From NCBI GenBank assembly GCA_963779685.1, contig CAVZZG010000001.1, positions 496,001 through 560,000 of the forward strand: DNA of 64,000 bases. The letters are read 5' to 3'. Of this stretch, positions 17,244 through 25,676 are shown piece by piece. The notes under the pieces are model-generated. The model was not told the origin of the DNA and ran no database searches. It was given only the letters and a program-made list of their open reading frames with translations. Both the position numbers and the translations under genes were made by a program. The stretch's first letter is position 1, and the number at the start of each line of letters is the position of its first letter. Source of the DNA: CAVZZG01 sp963779685 (GTDB lineage Bacteria; Actinomycetota; Thermoleophilia; Gaiellales; F1-60-MAGs149).

Positions 17244-18419
17244 TCAGGCGCCGACGAGGATCAGCTCCCGCGGGACCCTGGACAGCACCTCGATGCCGTT
17301 GTCGGTCATCAGGAACGTCTCCATGTAGCTGGCGGTGATCTGCGCCTCGCGGTCGAAGAGGATGTTCTCGTAGTTGGTGACGTAGCCGGGCTCCCAGGTG
17401 AAGGGCTCGAACGCGTCGTTGGAGAGGTAGGTGTGACCGACCCAGTTCGGCGGTAGTGCGATGCCGAGCGCGTAGCCGCCGATCCACCAGATCTGGTCGG
17501 GCCCGTACCGCCGGTGGACGTAGTCCTCGGCGGCGGTGATGGCGACGTCGAGCGGGTCGCCGGGCTTGACGGCCCGGACGACCTCGTCGACCGAGTGGCG
17601 GGTGTACTCCAGGATCTCGCGGCTGAGCGGGTTGTCGACGCCGATCGCGAAGGTGCGGCAGACGTCGACGTGGTAGCGCTTGTAGACGCCGCACGCGTCC
17701 ACGTACATCACGTCGCCGCGCTCGACCGGCCGGTGGCCCGAGGCGCCGTGCGTCCGGCACCAGACGAGGGGGCCGGACGACACCATCGTCCGGATCGCCG
17801 GCTCCTCGCCGCCGTGGTCGGCCATGATCGCGTTCAGGCGAGCGGCTATCTGCAGCTCGGTGCGCCCGGGCCGGATGTACTCCTGGATCTCCTCGAAGGC
17901 GGCGTCGACGATCGCGGAGGCACGGCGCACGCAGGCGACCTCGGCGGCGGTCTTGACCGCGCGCACCCGGTCGACCACCCAGTCGCCCGCCACCAGGCGT
18001 GCACCCTTTGCCTCGATGCGGGCGGCCAGCTCGCGGACCAGCGGCGGCCCGGGGGCGATCGTCCACCACTCGATGCCGACCGTGCCGGCGGTGAATCCGC
18101 GCGCGGCGAAGGCGTCCGCCACCATCTCGACGCAGTCGGCGTAGGTGAAGAAGACCGCGTCGTCGAACAGGGCCTGGGTCGAGGCGTGATGCTTGTGCCG
18201 CTCGTAGTCGAGGAATACGAGCTCGTCCGTCGCTGCCTGCACGACGCAGCCGACGGGTGCTCGCGGCGGGTACCAGATCGACTCGAAGCCCGTGAGGTAG
18301 TTGAGGTTCGGCGGGGAGAGCACGAGCAGCACGTCGATGCCGCGCCGCTGCATCTCGGCCCGGACGCGCCGTCGGCGGTCCCTGTACTCCTCTTCCGGGA
18401 ATGCGAGTGCCTCTGTCAT
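17244..18419 (-). CDS. M24-family metallohydrolase (creatinase / Xaa-Pro peptidase / ectoine-hydrolase-like)
   Basis: A 391-residue pita-bread enzyme: N-terminal creatinase domain (residues ~10-160, NYLTGFESIWYPPRAP) and C-terminal M24 domain. Four of five usual metal ligands are present: the two Asp in VDACGVYKRYHVDVCRTF, and Glu in WEPG and SYMETFLM. The His of the usual GHG motif is replaced by Tyr (GGYALGIALPPNW), as in some hydrolases such as ectoine-hydrolase-like members (from memory). It may hydrolyse a C-N bond in an N-substituted amino acid. It diverges from the racemase operon. Confidence 0.75.
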   Translation of the reverse strand: MTEALAFPEEEYRDRRRRVRAEMQRRGIDVLLVLSPPNLNYLTGFESIWYPPRAPVGCVVQAATDELVFLDYERHKHHASTQALFDDAVFFTYADCVEMVADAFAARGFTAGTVGIEWWTIAPGPPLVRELAARIEAKGARLVAGDWVVDRVRAVKTAAEVACVRRASAIVDAAFEEIQEYIRPGRTELQIAARLNAIMADHGGEEPAIRTMVSSGPLVWCRTHGASGHRPVERGDVMYVDACGVYKRYHVDVCRTFAIGVDNPLSREILEYTRHSVDEVVRAVKPGDPLDVAITAAEDYVHRRYGPDQIWWIGGYALGIALPPNWVGHTYLSNDAFEPFTWEPGYVTNYENILFDREAQITASYMETFLMTDNGIEVLSRVPRELILVGA

Positions 18420-18483
18420 GCGCGCACTCTGGCAGGCGAGCCGTCCGCTGCCAAGCCGGGCCGGATCGGCGATGCTTCCGCCG

Positions 18484-19542
18484 ATGCGCGCCGCCCGCAT
18501 GATCAACGCCGTCGACCTGCACGCCTGCGGCGAGCACGGCCGCGTCATCACCGGCGGCGTGCTCGACGTGCCCGGCGACACCATGTTCGACAAGATGGTG
18601 CACCTCCGCGACCACGCCGACTGGCTGCGGAAGGTGATGCTGCGCGAGCCACGCGGCTATCCGGCCGCGAACGTCAACCTGATCCTGCCCTCGAACCACC
18701 CCGAGGCGGACGCCGGCTACGTGATCATGGAGCAGATCGAGTACCCGCCGATGAGCGGGACGAACACGATGTGCGTGGTCACGACCCTGATCGAGACCGG
18801 CATGGTGGCCGTCACGGAGCCGGTCACCTCGCTCAAGCTCGAGACACCGGCCGGCCTGATCCACGTCGACGCGCAGGTGCGCGACGGCCGCTGTACCGGC
18901 GTCACCTTCCGCAACGTGCCCGCGTTCGCGGTGCACCTCGACGCCGTCGTGGAGGTGCCGCAGCTGGGCACCGTCACGGTCGACGTCGGCTGGGGCGGCA
19001 TGTTCTACGTGCTCTGCGACGCCTCCCGGTTCGGCTTCGCGCTGACGCCCGACGAGGGCGCCGACCTCGTCCGGGTCACCGAGATGATCAAGGCGGCGAC
19101 GCGCGAGCAGCTTCCGGGCGTCGTGCATCCGGAGAATCCGGAGATCCACGACGTCACCATCGGCCAGCTCTACGGCCCGCCGCACCGCGGCGATGCGACC
19201 CGCCGCAACGTCGTGACCGTCTCGACGGGCGACTTCGACTGGGACCGGCCCGCCACCTGGACCGGCGCGATCGACCGCTCGCCGTGCGGCACCGGCACCT
19301 GTGCGGCCATGGCGGTGCTCCACGCCAAGGGCCTGCTCGGCCTGAACGAGGACTTCGTGCACGAGGGCATCCTCGGCACGGTCTTCATCGGCCGGCTGGT
19401 CGAGGAGACCACCGTCGGCAGCCGCGCGGCGGTCGTGCCCACGATCACCGGCCAGGCCTGGATCACCGGCCTCGCCACCTACGTGATCGACCCCGAGGAC
19501 CCGTTCCCCGAGGGGTACACGGTGGGAGACATCTGGGCGTGA
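18484..19542 (+). CDS. Proline racemase-family protein (hydroxyproline epimerase/dehydratase-like), Ser/Cys variant
   Basis: A 352-residue member of the proline racemase / hydroxyproline-2-epimerase / trans-3-hydroxyproline dehydratase family. The second catalytic Cys is in DRSPCGTGTCAAM; at the first site the canonical CGH is SGT (YPPMSGTNTMC), so the acid/base pair is Ser/Cys and the neighbouring His is Thr. That excludes calling it plain proline racemase. The start could also be the ATG at 18475 or 18499. It overlaps the SoxA-like gene by 4 bp (GTGA), tying it to N-methyl amino acid oxidation. Confidence 0.78.
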   Translation: MRAARMINAVDLHACGEHGRVITGGVLDVPGDTMFDKMVHLRDHADWLRKVMLREPRGYPAANVNLILPSNHPEADAGYVIMEQIEYPPMSGTNTMCVVTTLIETGMVAVTEPVTSLKLETPAGLIHVDAQVRDGRCTGVTFRNVPAFAVHLDAVVEVPQLGTVTVDVGWGGMFYVLCDASRFGFALTPDEGADLVRVTEMIKAATREQLPGVVHPENPEIHDVTIGQLYGPPHRGDATRRNVVTVSTGDFDWDRPATWTGAIDRSPCGTGTCAAMAVLHAKGLLGLNEDFVHEGILGTVFIGRLVEETTVGSRAAVVPTITGQAWITGLATYVIDPEDPFPEGYTVGDIWA

Positions 19543-21689
19543 GCCACCTCGTCGTCGAGGGCTCTCCGATCGCGTTCCGCGACGGAGACACCATCGCCGA
19601 CGCCATGCTCCGAGCCGGCATCCATCCCGGCCACGGCGGCTGCCTCTGCCTCTCCGGCGACTGCCCGAACTGCCTGGTCGCGGTCGACGGCGTCGGCTAT
19701 CTCCGCGCCTGCCTGGAACCGGCCGTCGCGGGCCGCTCGGTGCAGCGCCATCCCCGTCACGGAGCCCCGGCCGTGCCCCCGTCGACGATGCCGGTGCGGG
19801 GTGTCCGCCACCTCCACTGCGACGTCGTCGTGCTCGGGGCCGGCACCGCGGGTCTGGACGCCGCGGCCGCCGCGCGGCACGACGGGCTGCGCGTGCTGAC
19901 CGTCGACGAGCGCGTACCCGCCGACCTCCAGGGCTCGGCGGTGTCGGTCGGCGATGGCCTGCTGGTCGTCGTCCGCACCGTCGACGCGACCGTGCACGTG
20001 CACTGCGACGAGGTCGTCGTCGCGACCGGCGCGGCGGCGCTGCAGCCGGCGTGCCCCGGGGCGGATCTCGCCGGCATCTCCACCCGCGCCGCGGCCGAGC
20101 GCCACCCGCCGGCCGGGCGCGTGGTGGTCGTGGGCGAGCCCGACTGGCCGGTCAGGTTCGAGGGCGACACCCGCGTCGAGGCCGTGGTCGTTCGCGGCCG
20201 CGACGGCGCGGAGCGGCGGCTGGAGTGCGACGCCGTCGTGCTCGATCTCGGGCAGGTGCCTCGCGACGGCCTCCTCCGCCAGGGCCACGGCCTCGCGGTG
20301 CGCGCGGTGGGCGATGCGGCGGGCGTCGCCACGCTGCCGCCGCCACCGGTCGCCGGCGTGGTCTGCCGCTGTGCGGGGGTGACGGTGGCCGATCTCGAGT
20401 CGGTGTGGGCGCGCGGGTTCACGACCATGGAGCTCCTGAAGCGCGCCACGCTGGCCGGCACGGGTGCCTGCCAGGGCGGTGCCTGCCTGCCGCATCTGCG
20501 CTCGTTCATGGCGGCCCGCGGCGAGGGCATCCCCGCGCCATTCACGGCCCGGCCCCTGGTGCGCGGCATGACGATGGCGGAGGCGGCGGCCGGCGCGTAC
20601 TTCCCGCCTGCGCGTCGCACGGCACTCGACGCGGAGCATCGCTCGGCCGGTGCGCAGATGGAGCGCTTCGGCGGCTGGTGGCGGCCGTGGAGCTACGGCG
20701 ACGCGGTTGCCGAGTACCGGGCGGTGCGCGACGACGTGTCGATCTGCGACGTCTCCACGCTGGGGCGCATCGCCGTCAGCGGGCCGGACGCGCTCGCCGC
20801 GCTGGAGCGGCTCTTCCCCTGCCACGTCGCCGACATCGCGCCCGGCAGGATGCGGTACGCGCTGCTGCTGAACGAGGCCGGGTACGTGATCGACGACGGT
20901 CTCATCCTGCGCCAGGCCGCCGACCGGTTCCTGCTGACCTTCACGACCGGCGGCGCCGCGGCGGCCGAGGCGTGGGTGCGAGACTGGTTCGAGACGTTCG
21001 GCGGTGATGTGCGCATCGCCGACCGCACGGCGGCGCTGGGGGCCATCAACGTCACCGGGCCTCGGGCCGGCGAGCTGCTGGCCGGGGCCGGGATGGCCGA
21101 TCCGCCGGCGTACATGCGTCACGCCGAGGCCGAGGTCTGCGGCGTGCCGTGCATCGTGATGCGGCTGGGCTTCACGGGCGAGGCGTCGTTCGAGCTGCAC
21201 CACGACGTCGATCGTTCGGTGGAGCTGTGGCGGGCGCTGGGTGCACTCGGCGCGACGCCCCACGGCCTCGATGCGCTGATGACCCTGCGGCTCGAGAAGG
21301 GTCACGTGATCGTCGGGCAGGACACCGACTTCGACTCCACGCCGCGCCGGCTCGGCATGGAGTGGGCCCAGCGCATGGACAAGCCCGACTTCGTCGGCCG
21401 CGCCGCGCTCGAGCGGGTCGACCGGATCCCGCTCGACCGGGTGCTCGCCGGGCTCGAGATGGACGGCGCCGATGCGCCCCACGAGGGCGAGGTCCTGCTG
21501 GTGGACGGCGCGCTCGCCGGGCACGTCACGTCGTCGCGCTACTCGCCCTCGCTGGATCGCATCGTCATGCTCGGCTGGCTCGACCTGCACGACGGCCTCG
21601 TGCCGCAACGGGCCGCGTGCGCCGGTCGCACCGCCCGGGTCGTGCCGTTGCCCTTCTACGACCGCGCCGGGAGCCGGCTCCGTGGCTGA
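19539..21689 (+). CDS. soxA: Compact sarcosine oxidase alpha subunit-like protein
   Basis: Heterotetrameric sarcosine-oxidase alpha-type protein, 716 aa against about 960 in the classical subunit. Domains in order: a [2Fe-2S]-type N-terminus with Cys in GGCLCLSGDCPNCL and RAC (residues ~30-65); a short FAD/NAD fold (DVVVLGAGTAGLDAA); a BFD-like Cys set (VVCRCAGVTVADLE, GACQGGACLPH); and a C-terminal GcvT/aminomethyltransferase domain (residues ~365-710), which binds tetrahydrofolate and captures the formaldehyde unit. The reduced size comes from a shortened central nucleotide-binding region. GTG start coupled to the racemase gene. Confidence 0.83.
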   Translation: MSHLVVEGSPIAFRDGDTIADAMLRAGIHPGHGGCLCLSGDCPNCLVAVDGVGYLRACLEPAVAGRSVQRHPRHGAPAVPPSTMPVRGVRHLHCDVVVLGAGTAGLDAAAAARHDGLRVLTVDERVPADLQGSAVSVGDGLLVVVRTVDATVHVHCDEVVVATGAAALQPACPGADLAGISTRAAAERHPPAGRVVVVGEPDWPVRFEGDTRVEAVVVRGRDGAERRLECDAVVLDLGQVPRDGLLRQGHGLAVRAVGDAAGVATLPPPPVAGVVCRCAGVTVADLESVWARGFTTMELLKRATLAGTGACQGGACLPHLRSFMAARGEGIPAPFTARPLVRGMTMAEAAAGAYFPPARRTALDAEHRSAGAQMERFGGWWRPWSYGDAVAEYRAVRDDVSICDVSTLGRIAVSGPDALAALERLFPCHVADIAPGRMRYALLLNEAGYVIDDGLILRQAADRFLLTFTTGGAAAAEAWVRDWFETFGGDVRIADRTAALGAINVTGPRAGELLAGAGMADPPAYMRHAEAEVCGVPCIVMRLGFTGEASFELHHDVDRSVELWRALGALGATPHGLDALMTLRLEKGHVIVGQDTDFDSTPRRLGMEWAQRMDKPDFVGRAALERVDRIPLDRVLAGLEMDGADAPHEGEVLLVDGALAGHVTSSRYSPSLDRIVMLGWLDLHDGLVPQRAACAGRTARVVPLPFYDRAGSRLRG

Positions 21690-22044
21690 GCGGCTCGTGG
21701 CCACGCGCATCTGCGCGACCCCGGCCGCGCTCGACGCGCTGGCGGGCGAGGTGCTGCGGCTCGCGCCGGACGACGCCCTCGCGCTGGGCGACGCCGGCCC
21801 GGTCGGCGACCCCCACGCCATCGTCTACCGCGACGCCGGCTGGTGGACGATCCGCACCGATGAGGCCGGCGCGGCTGCCATCGCCGAGCGTCACTGCGCC
21901 TGGGAGCTGCCGACAGCGCGGCCGGCGACGGCGCGCGGCGCGGTGGCGGGTCTGCCGGGCGTGTTCTGGCTCCCGGGCGATGGCCGGGTGCTGTTGCTCG
22001 TGCCGGCGCCGTTCGCTGCGGAACTCGAGGAGCGGCTGGCGTGA
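21682..22044 (+). CDS. Small protein in the sarcosine oxidase gamma-subunit position, 120 aa
   Basis: It lies between soxA and soxB with overlaps on both sides (8 bp and GTGA). It is much shorter than a normal SoxG (about 200 aa), but its C-terminal FWLPGDGRVLLLVPAPF is the kind of sequence seen in GcvT-like gamma subunits. I assign it only by position and size. Early Cys in TRICATPAALDAL does not form a motif. Confidence 0.55.
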   Translation: MAERLVATRICATPAALDALAGEVLRLAPDDALALGDAGPVGDPHAIVYRDAGWWTIRTDEAGAAAIAERHCAWELPTARPATARGAVAGLPGVFWLPGDGRVLLLVPAPFAAELEERLA

Positions 22045-23249
22045 ACGAGTTCGTCGAACGGCTCATCTCGCTCACGTTCCGGCCCCCGAAGGCGCACTAC
22101 GACGTCGTCATCGTCGGCGGCGGAGGGCACGGCCTGGCGACGGCCTACTACCTCGCGACGCGCCATGGCATCACGGACGTCTGCGTCCTCGAGCGCGAGT
22201 ACATCGGCGCCGGCAACTCCGGCCGCAACACGACCGTGATCAGGGCCAACTACGGCATCCGCGACGCGGTCGCCTTCTACCAGCGGTCGATCGACCTGTA
22301 CGCCGGGCTCGAGGAGGAGCTCGGCCGGCGCGTCATGCACGTCACCAAGGGCCTGCTGTGGCTCGCGCACTCGGAGGCAACCGTGCGGGCCGAGCGGGCA
22401 CGGGCCACGATCAACACCGCGTGCGGTGCCGAGACGGTGTTCGTCGGCCCGGACGAGATCCGGCGGATCATGCCCCAGCTCGACATGAGCGGCGGGGGAC
22501 GCTTCCCGATCCTCGGCGCCTCGTACCACCCGGCCGGGGCGACGGCGCGGCACGACCGGGTCGTTTGGGGGTATGCCGAGGGTGCGATCCGGGAGGGCGT
22601 CGACGTCTGCCAGGGCGTCGCGGTGACCGGGCTCCGGCTGAGCGGCGGCCGCTGCGTCGGCGTCGAGACGCCGGCCGGGCCGATCGGAGCCGGCGTCGTG
22701 CTGGCTGCGGTCGGCGGGCACGTGTCGGTGCTGGCCGGGATGGCCGGCGTTCGCGTCCCGATCCGCACCCATCCCCTTCAGGCCGCCGTCACGAATCACT
22801 ACCCGCAGCACCTGGACGCGATCGTGGCCTCGAGCGAGCTGCTCTGCTACGTGTCGCAGACCCCGCGCGGCGAGATGCTGTTCGGCGCGGAGATCGACCG
22901 CCAGCCGAGCTACCAGCGGCGCTCGGGGTTCGAGTTCCTCGAGGCGTGCGCGCTGCGCGCCATGACCTTGCTGCCGTTCATGCGCAACCTGCGGGTGCTG
23001 CGGCAGTGGACCGGCATCTGCGACATGTCGCCGGACTACTCGCCGATCATGGGCGAGAGCGGGGTGGACGGCCTCCTGCTGACGACCGGCTGGGGCACCT
23101 GGGGCTTCAAGGCGATCCCGGCCGGCGGCGAGCAGATGGCGGGGATGATCGCGACCGGCCGGCCGACCTCGCTGATCGCGCCGTTCTCGCTCGATCGTTT
23201 CGAGCGCGACCGCACGCGCGCCGACCGCGGCTCGGCGGGGACCCACTGA
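22041..23249 (+). CDS. soxB: Sarcosine oxidase beta subunit-like FAD-dependent oxidoreductase
   Basis: DAO-family flavoprotein, 402 aa, the subunit that oxidises the N-methyl group or secondary amine. Rossmann motif VVIVGGGGHGLATAYYLA with VLEREYIGAGNSGRNTTVIR, in which sarcosine oxidase beta subunits have this same start; the C-terminus has TTGWGTWGFKAIPAGG, the flavin-closing segment. GTG start overlaps the gamma-like gene; the stop overlaps the soxD ATG (TGATG). With the racemase the true substrate may be sarcosine, N-methylproline or a D-hydroxyproline. Confidence 0.85.
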   Translation: MNEFVERLISLTFRPPKAHYDVVIVGGGGHGLATAYYLATRHGITDVCVLEREYIGAGNSGRNTTVIRANYGIRDAVAFYQRSIDLYAGLEEELGRRVMHVTKGLLWLAHSEATVRAERARATINTACGAETVFVGPDEIRRIMPQLDMSGGGRFPILGASYHPAGATARHDRVVWGYAEGAIREGVDVCQGVAVTGLRLSGGRCVGVETPAGPIGAGVVLAAVGGHVSVLAGMAGVRVPIRTHPLQAAVTNHYPQHLDAIVASSELLCYVSQTPRGEMLFGAEIDRQPSYQRRSGFEFLEACALRAMTLLPFMRNLRVLRQWTGICDMSPDYSPIMGESGVDGLLLTTGWGTWGFKAIPAGGEQMAGMIATGRPTSLIAPFSLDRFERDRTRADRGSAGTH

Positions 23250-23470
23250 TGCGCCTCGACTGTCCCTGCTGCGGCCGTCGCCCGATCGCCGAGTTCCGCT
23301 TTGGCGGAGAGCTCCCCGAGGTGCCACCCGGCGTCACCGACCCGGATCGCGCCGACGTCGAGCGGGTGTGGCTGCGCACCAACGCCCTCGGCGAGACCAC
23401 CGAGCGCTGGTTCCACGAGCTCGGATGCCGCCGCTGGCTCACGCTCACCCGCCGCACCGACGCCCCGTGA
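23249..23470 (+). CDS. soxD: Sarcosine oxidase delta subunit-like zinc protein
   Basis: A 73-residue SoxD: the N-terminal CPCCGRR and C-terminal ELGCRRWLTLTR provide the Cys ligands of the structural zinc, and the spacing matches the family (RTNALGETTERWFHELGC). It completes the sox unit as the last gene. A hairpin follows at 23481-23505 between it and the convergent SDR gene. Confidence 0.87.
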   Translation: MRLDCPCCGRRPIAEFRFGGELPEVPPGVTDPDRADVERVWLRTNALGETTERWFHELGCRRWLTLTRRTDAP

Positions 23471-23480
23471 CCGTGACACC

Positions 23481-23505
23481 GGCTCGGCTGTCTACCGGCC
23501 GAGCC
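23481..23505. terminator. Bidirectional hairpin between soxD and SDR gene
   Basis: GGCTCGGC (23481-23488) pairs perfectly with GCCGAGCC (23498-23505) around a 9-nt loop; it spans the SDR stop codon and follows soxD. No U-tract, as usual in GC-rich actinobacteria. Confidence 0.5.
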
Positions 23506-24226
23506 AGCCGCCGTCGACGGCGAGGGTGTGGCCGTTGACGTAGGAGGCGTCGTCGGAGAGAAGCCACGCCACGCCGCGGGCGATCTCCTCGGCCTGGCCC
23601 CAGCGGCCCATCGGGATGCGCGACGTGATGGCCGCGAAGCGCACCGGATCGTCGTGGATGGGTGCGGTCTGCTGGGTGTGCACGTAGCCCGGCGCGAGGC
23701 CGTTGATGCGGAGCCCGAGCGGCGCCCACTCGTTGGCGAGCGATCGGGCGAGGTTGGCGACCGCAGCCTTGCTGGCCGCGTAGGCGGTGACGGAGAACCC
23801 GCCCTGGAACGACAGCACCGACGCGATCAGGACCATCCGGCCGTTCGTGCCGTCGGCGAGGAAGCGCCGGGCGGCAGCCTGGCACAGGGCGAAGACGGCC
23901 GTGACGTTCAGGTCGAGCACCGAGCGCACCTCGTCCAGTTCCAGCTCGAGCGCCGGCTTCCGGTTGACCTTGCCCGCGTTCGCGACGATGGCGTCCAGGC
24001 CGCCGAGGGCATCGGCCACCTCGTCCACGGCGGCCGCCGCGGCCGCCGGCTCGCCGAGGTCTGCGCGGACGATGTGGACCCGGCGGCCGAGCTCGCGAGC
24101 GGCGACGGCGGTCTCGTCGGCGTCGCCGCGCTGGACGAGGCCGAGGTCGTAGCCGCGGGTCGCGAGGTCGAGCGCGATGGCCTGTCCGAGGCCGCGGCTC
24201 GCTCCGGTTATCAGCGCCACCGTCAC
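23492..24226 (-). CDS. SDR-family dehydrogenase (KduD/FabG-like)
   Basis: Classical short-chain dehydrogenase, 244 aa: NAD(P) motif TGASRGLGQAIAL near the N-terminus, NAG in VANAGKVN, catalytic Ser in IASVLSFQG and YAASK, and the C-terminal YVNGHTLAVDGGWLG. Family relatives include 2-deoxygluconate/ketogluconate dehydrogenases and ketoacyl reductases; the substrate is unknown. GTG start; a TAGGCT box lies 9 nt upstream on this strand. Confidence 0.83.
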   Translation of the reverse strand: MTVALITGASRGLGQAIALDLATRGYDLGLVQRGDADETAVAARELGRRVHIVRADLGEPAAAAAAVDEVADALGGLDAIVANAGKVNRKPALELELDEVRSVLDLNVTAVFALCQAAARRFLADGTNGRMVLIASVLSFQGGFSVTAYAASKAAVANLARSLANEWAPLGLRINGLAPGYVHTQQTAPIHDDPVRFAAITSRIPMGRWGQAEEIARGVAWLLSDDASYVNGHTLAVDGGWLGR

Positions 24227-24283
24227 TGAAGCGCGAGCCTACCAGAGGCCGATGAGTGTGCCGCCTTGCCGGTCGAAATGCTC

Positions 24284-24289
24284 TACGGT
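24284..24289 (+). promoter_or_regulatory. Leaderless -10 box TACGGT
   Basis: TACGGT ends 8 nt before the ATG of the DUF349 gene; there is no ribosome site. It is divergent from the SDR gene's TAGGCT. Confidence 0.4.
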
Positions 24290-24297
24290 TCAGACCA

Positions 24298-25659
24298 ATG
24301 GCGCCTGAGGAGCCCACGGAGCCCCTCGAGCCCGCCGCCGAGGATCAGGTCGCGCCCGAGGTTGAGGCGCTGATGGCCGCGCCCGAGGCGGTCGTCGAGC
24401 TCGAAGCTACTGCCGAACCCGAGGTCGTCGCCGCGCCGGAAGCGGCGGTCGAGCTCGAGGCTCCTGCCGAACCCGAGGTCGTCGCTGCGCCGGAAGCGGT
24501 GGTCGAGCTCGAGGCTCCTGCCGAACCCGAGGTCGTCGCCGCTCCGGAGGTCGTAGCCGAGGCGCCCACCGGCGACGATCCGCGATCGCAGAAGCTGCGC
24601 ATCGTGCTGGAGGCCGAGAAGCTGGCCGAGTCCAGCGCCTGGTCGAAGGTGTCGATCGCGTTCCGCGAACTGCTGGAGCGCTGGCGGGGTGTCGGGTCGG
24701 CGGGTCGTGAGGCCGACGACCAGCTGTGGCAGCGGTTCGCAACCGCCCGGGACACGTTCTACGAGCGCCGCAACCACGCCTACGCCGACCGCGCCCGGCA
24801 CGCGGCCGAGGCTTCCGAGCAGAAGCGCCAGCTCATCGCCGAGGCCGAGACGCTGCTCGACTCCACCAGCGCCCGCGAGATCACCGACGGGCTGAAGCGG
24901 CTGATGGAGCAGTGGAAGGCGGCAGGCCGCGCCGGATCGGAAGAGGACGCGCTGTGGGCCGAGTTCCGCACGGCCCGCGAGCGCGCGTTCCAGCTGCGAA
25001 GCGAGATCCTGGCGGCTCGCGACCGCACGTTCGACGCCAACAAGGCCGAGAAGCTGGCGCTCATCGAGCGCGCCAGGGATGTCTCACGGCAGCTGCCCGC
25101 CGATGAGCTCGAGGTGGAGATCGAGGCGCAGATGACCGCGTGGAAGGCCATCGGGTCGGCCGGCCGCAAGCCCGACGAGGAGCTGTGGGAGGCCTTCCGC
25201 GCCGCTCGCGGCCCGCTCTTCGGTCGCGTCCGGCAGCTCGCCAGCCAGCGCGAGCGCACGCGCGACAACGCGCGCAGCTCGGCCGGCCGCGCGCTCGAGA
25301 CCGCCGAACGGCTGGCGTTCTCGGACGGCCCGGTTGCGCCCGACGAGATGCAGAAGATCGAGCGCGCCATGGAACGCGCCGGCGACGATCTCAGCAGCGA
25401 GCAGCGCTCGCAGTTCAACGCCGCTCTCGACCGCATTCGCCCCCGCGTCACCACCGGTCAGCCGGCCGCGTCGGTGTCCAGCCCGCTGGCGATCGCCCGC
25501 GCCAAGCAGGAGCAGGCGATCCGCGACCTCGAGGAGCGCGTCACGAACCTGAAGGGCGCCGGCAACGATCGCGAGGCCGCCCGCACGGCCAAGCGCCTCG
25601 ACGACGAGCGTGAGAAGCTCGCGAAGATGGCGGCCTTCCTCGACGCCGCCGGCGTCTGA
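24298..25659 (+). CDS. DUF349 repeat protein with Ala/Glu/Pro/Val-rich N-terminus
   Basis: A 453-residue cytoplasmic protein. Residues ~1-95 are acidic, low-complexity and probably disordered, with three near-identical 18-residue repeats of the type EAVVELEAPAEPEVVAAP. Three DUF349 helical repeats follow, recognisable by W-x-G-x-G blocks: LLERWRGVGSAGREADDQLW, LMEQWKAAGRAGSEEDALW and MTAWKAIGSAGRKPDEELW. The C-terminus is coiled-coil-like (QEQAIRDLEERVTNLKGA). DUF349 proteins have no settled function; expression from a leaderless promoter is likely. Confidence 0.82.
   Translation: MAPEEPTEPLEPAAEDQVAPEVEALMAAPEAVVELEATAEPEVVAAPEAAVELEAPAEPEVVAAPEAVVELEAPAEPEVVAAPEVVAEAPTGDDPRSQKLRIVLEAEKLAESSAWSKVSIAFRELLERWRGVGSAGREADDQLWQRFATARDTFYERRNHAYADRARHAAEASEQKRQLIAEAETLLDSTSAREITDGLKRLMEQWKAAGRAGSEEDALWAEFRTARERAFQLRSEILAARDRTFDANKAEKLALIERARDVSRQLPADELEVEIEAQMTAWKAIGSAGRKPDEELWEAFRAARGPLFGRVRQLASQRERTRDNARSSAGRALETAERLAFSDGPVAPDEMQKIERAMERAGDDLSSEQRSQFNAALDRIRPRVTTGQPAASVSSPLAIARAKQEQAIRDLEERVTNLKGAGNDREAARTAKRLDDEREKLAKMAAFLDAAGV
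24385..24546 (+). repeat. Three tandem 54-bp in-frame repeats
   Basis: Three consecutive 54-bp units encode 18-residue repeats in the N-terminal region of the DUF349 protein. Units differ by only a few bases, mostly synonymous, so copy number could vary by slippage. Each reading starts at a GAG codon (24385, 24439, 24493). Confidence 0.85.
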
Positions 25660-25663
25660 GCGC

Positions 25664-25669
25664 TACCGT
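25664..25669 (+). promoter_or_regulatory. Leaderless -10 box TACCGT
   Basis: TACCGT ends 7 nt before the GTG at 25677 of the acyl-CoA dehydrogenase gene, in the 17-bp gap after the DUF349 gene. Confidence 0.45.
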
Positions 25670-25676
25670 CGCAGGC

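Noticed and set aside
17514..19538. Long upstream extension of the soxA frame
   Set aside because: It runs antisense over the M24 gene and through the racemase gene with no recognisable sequence; the GTG overlapping the racemase stop starts a textbook SoxA N-terminus.
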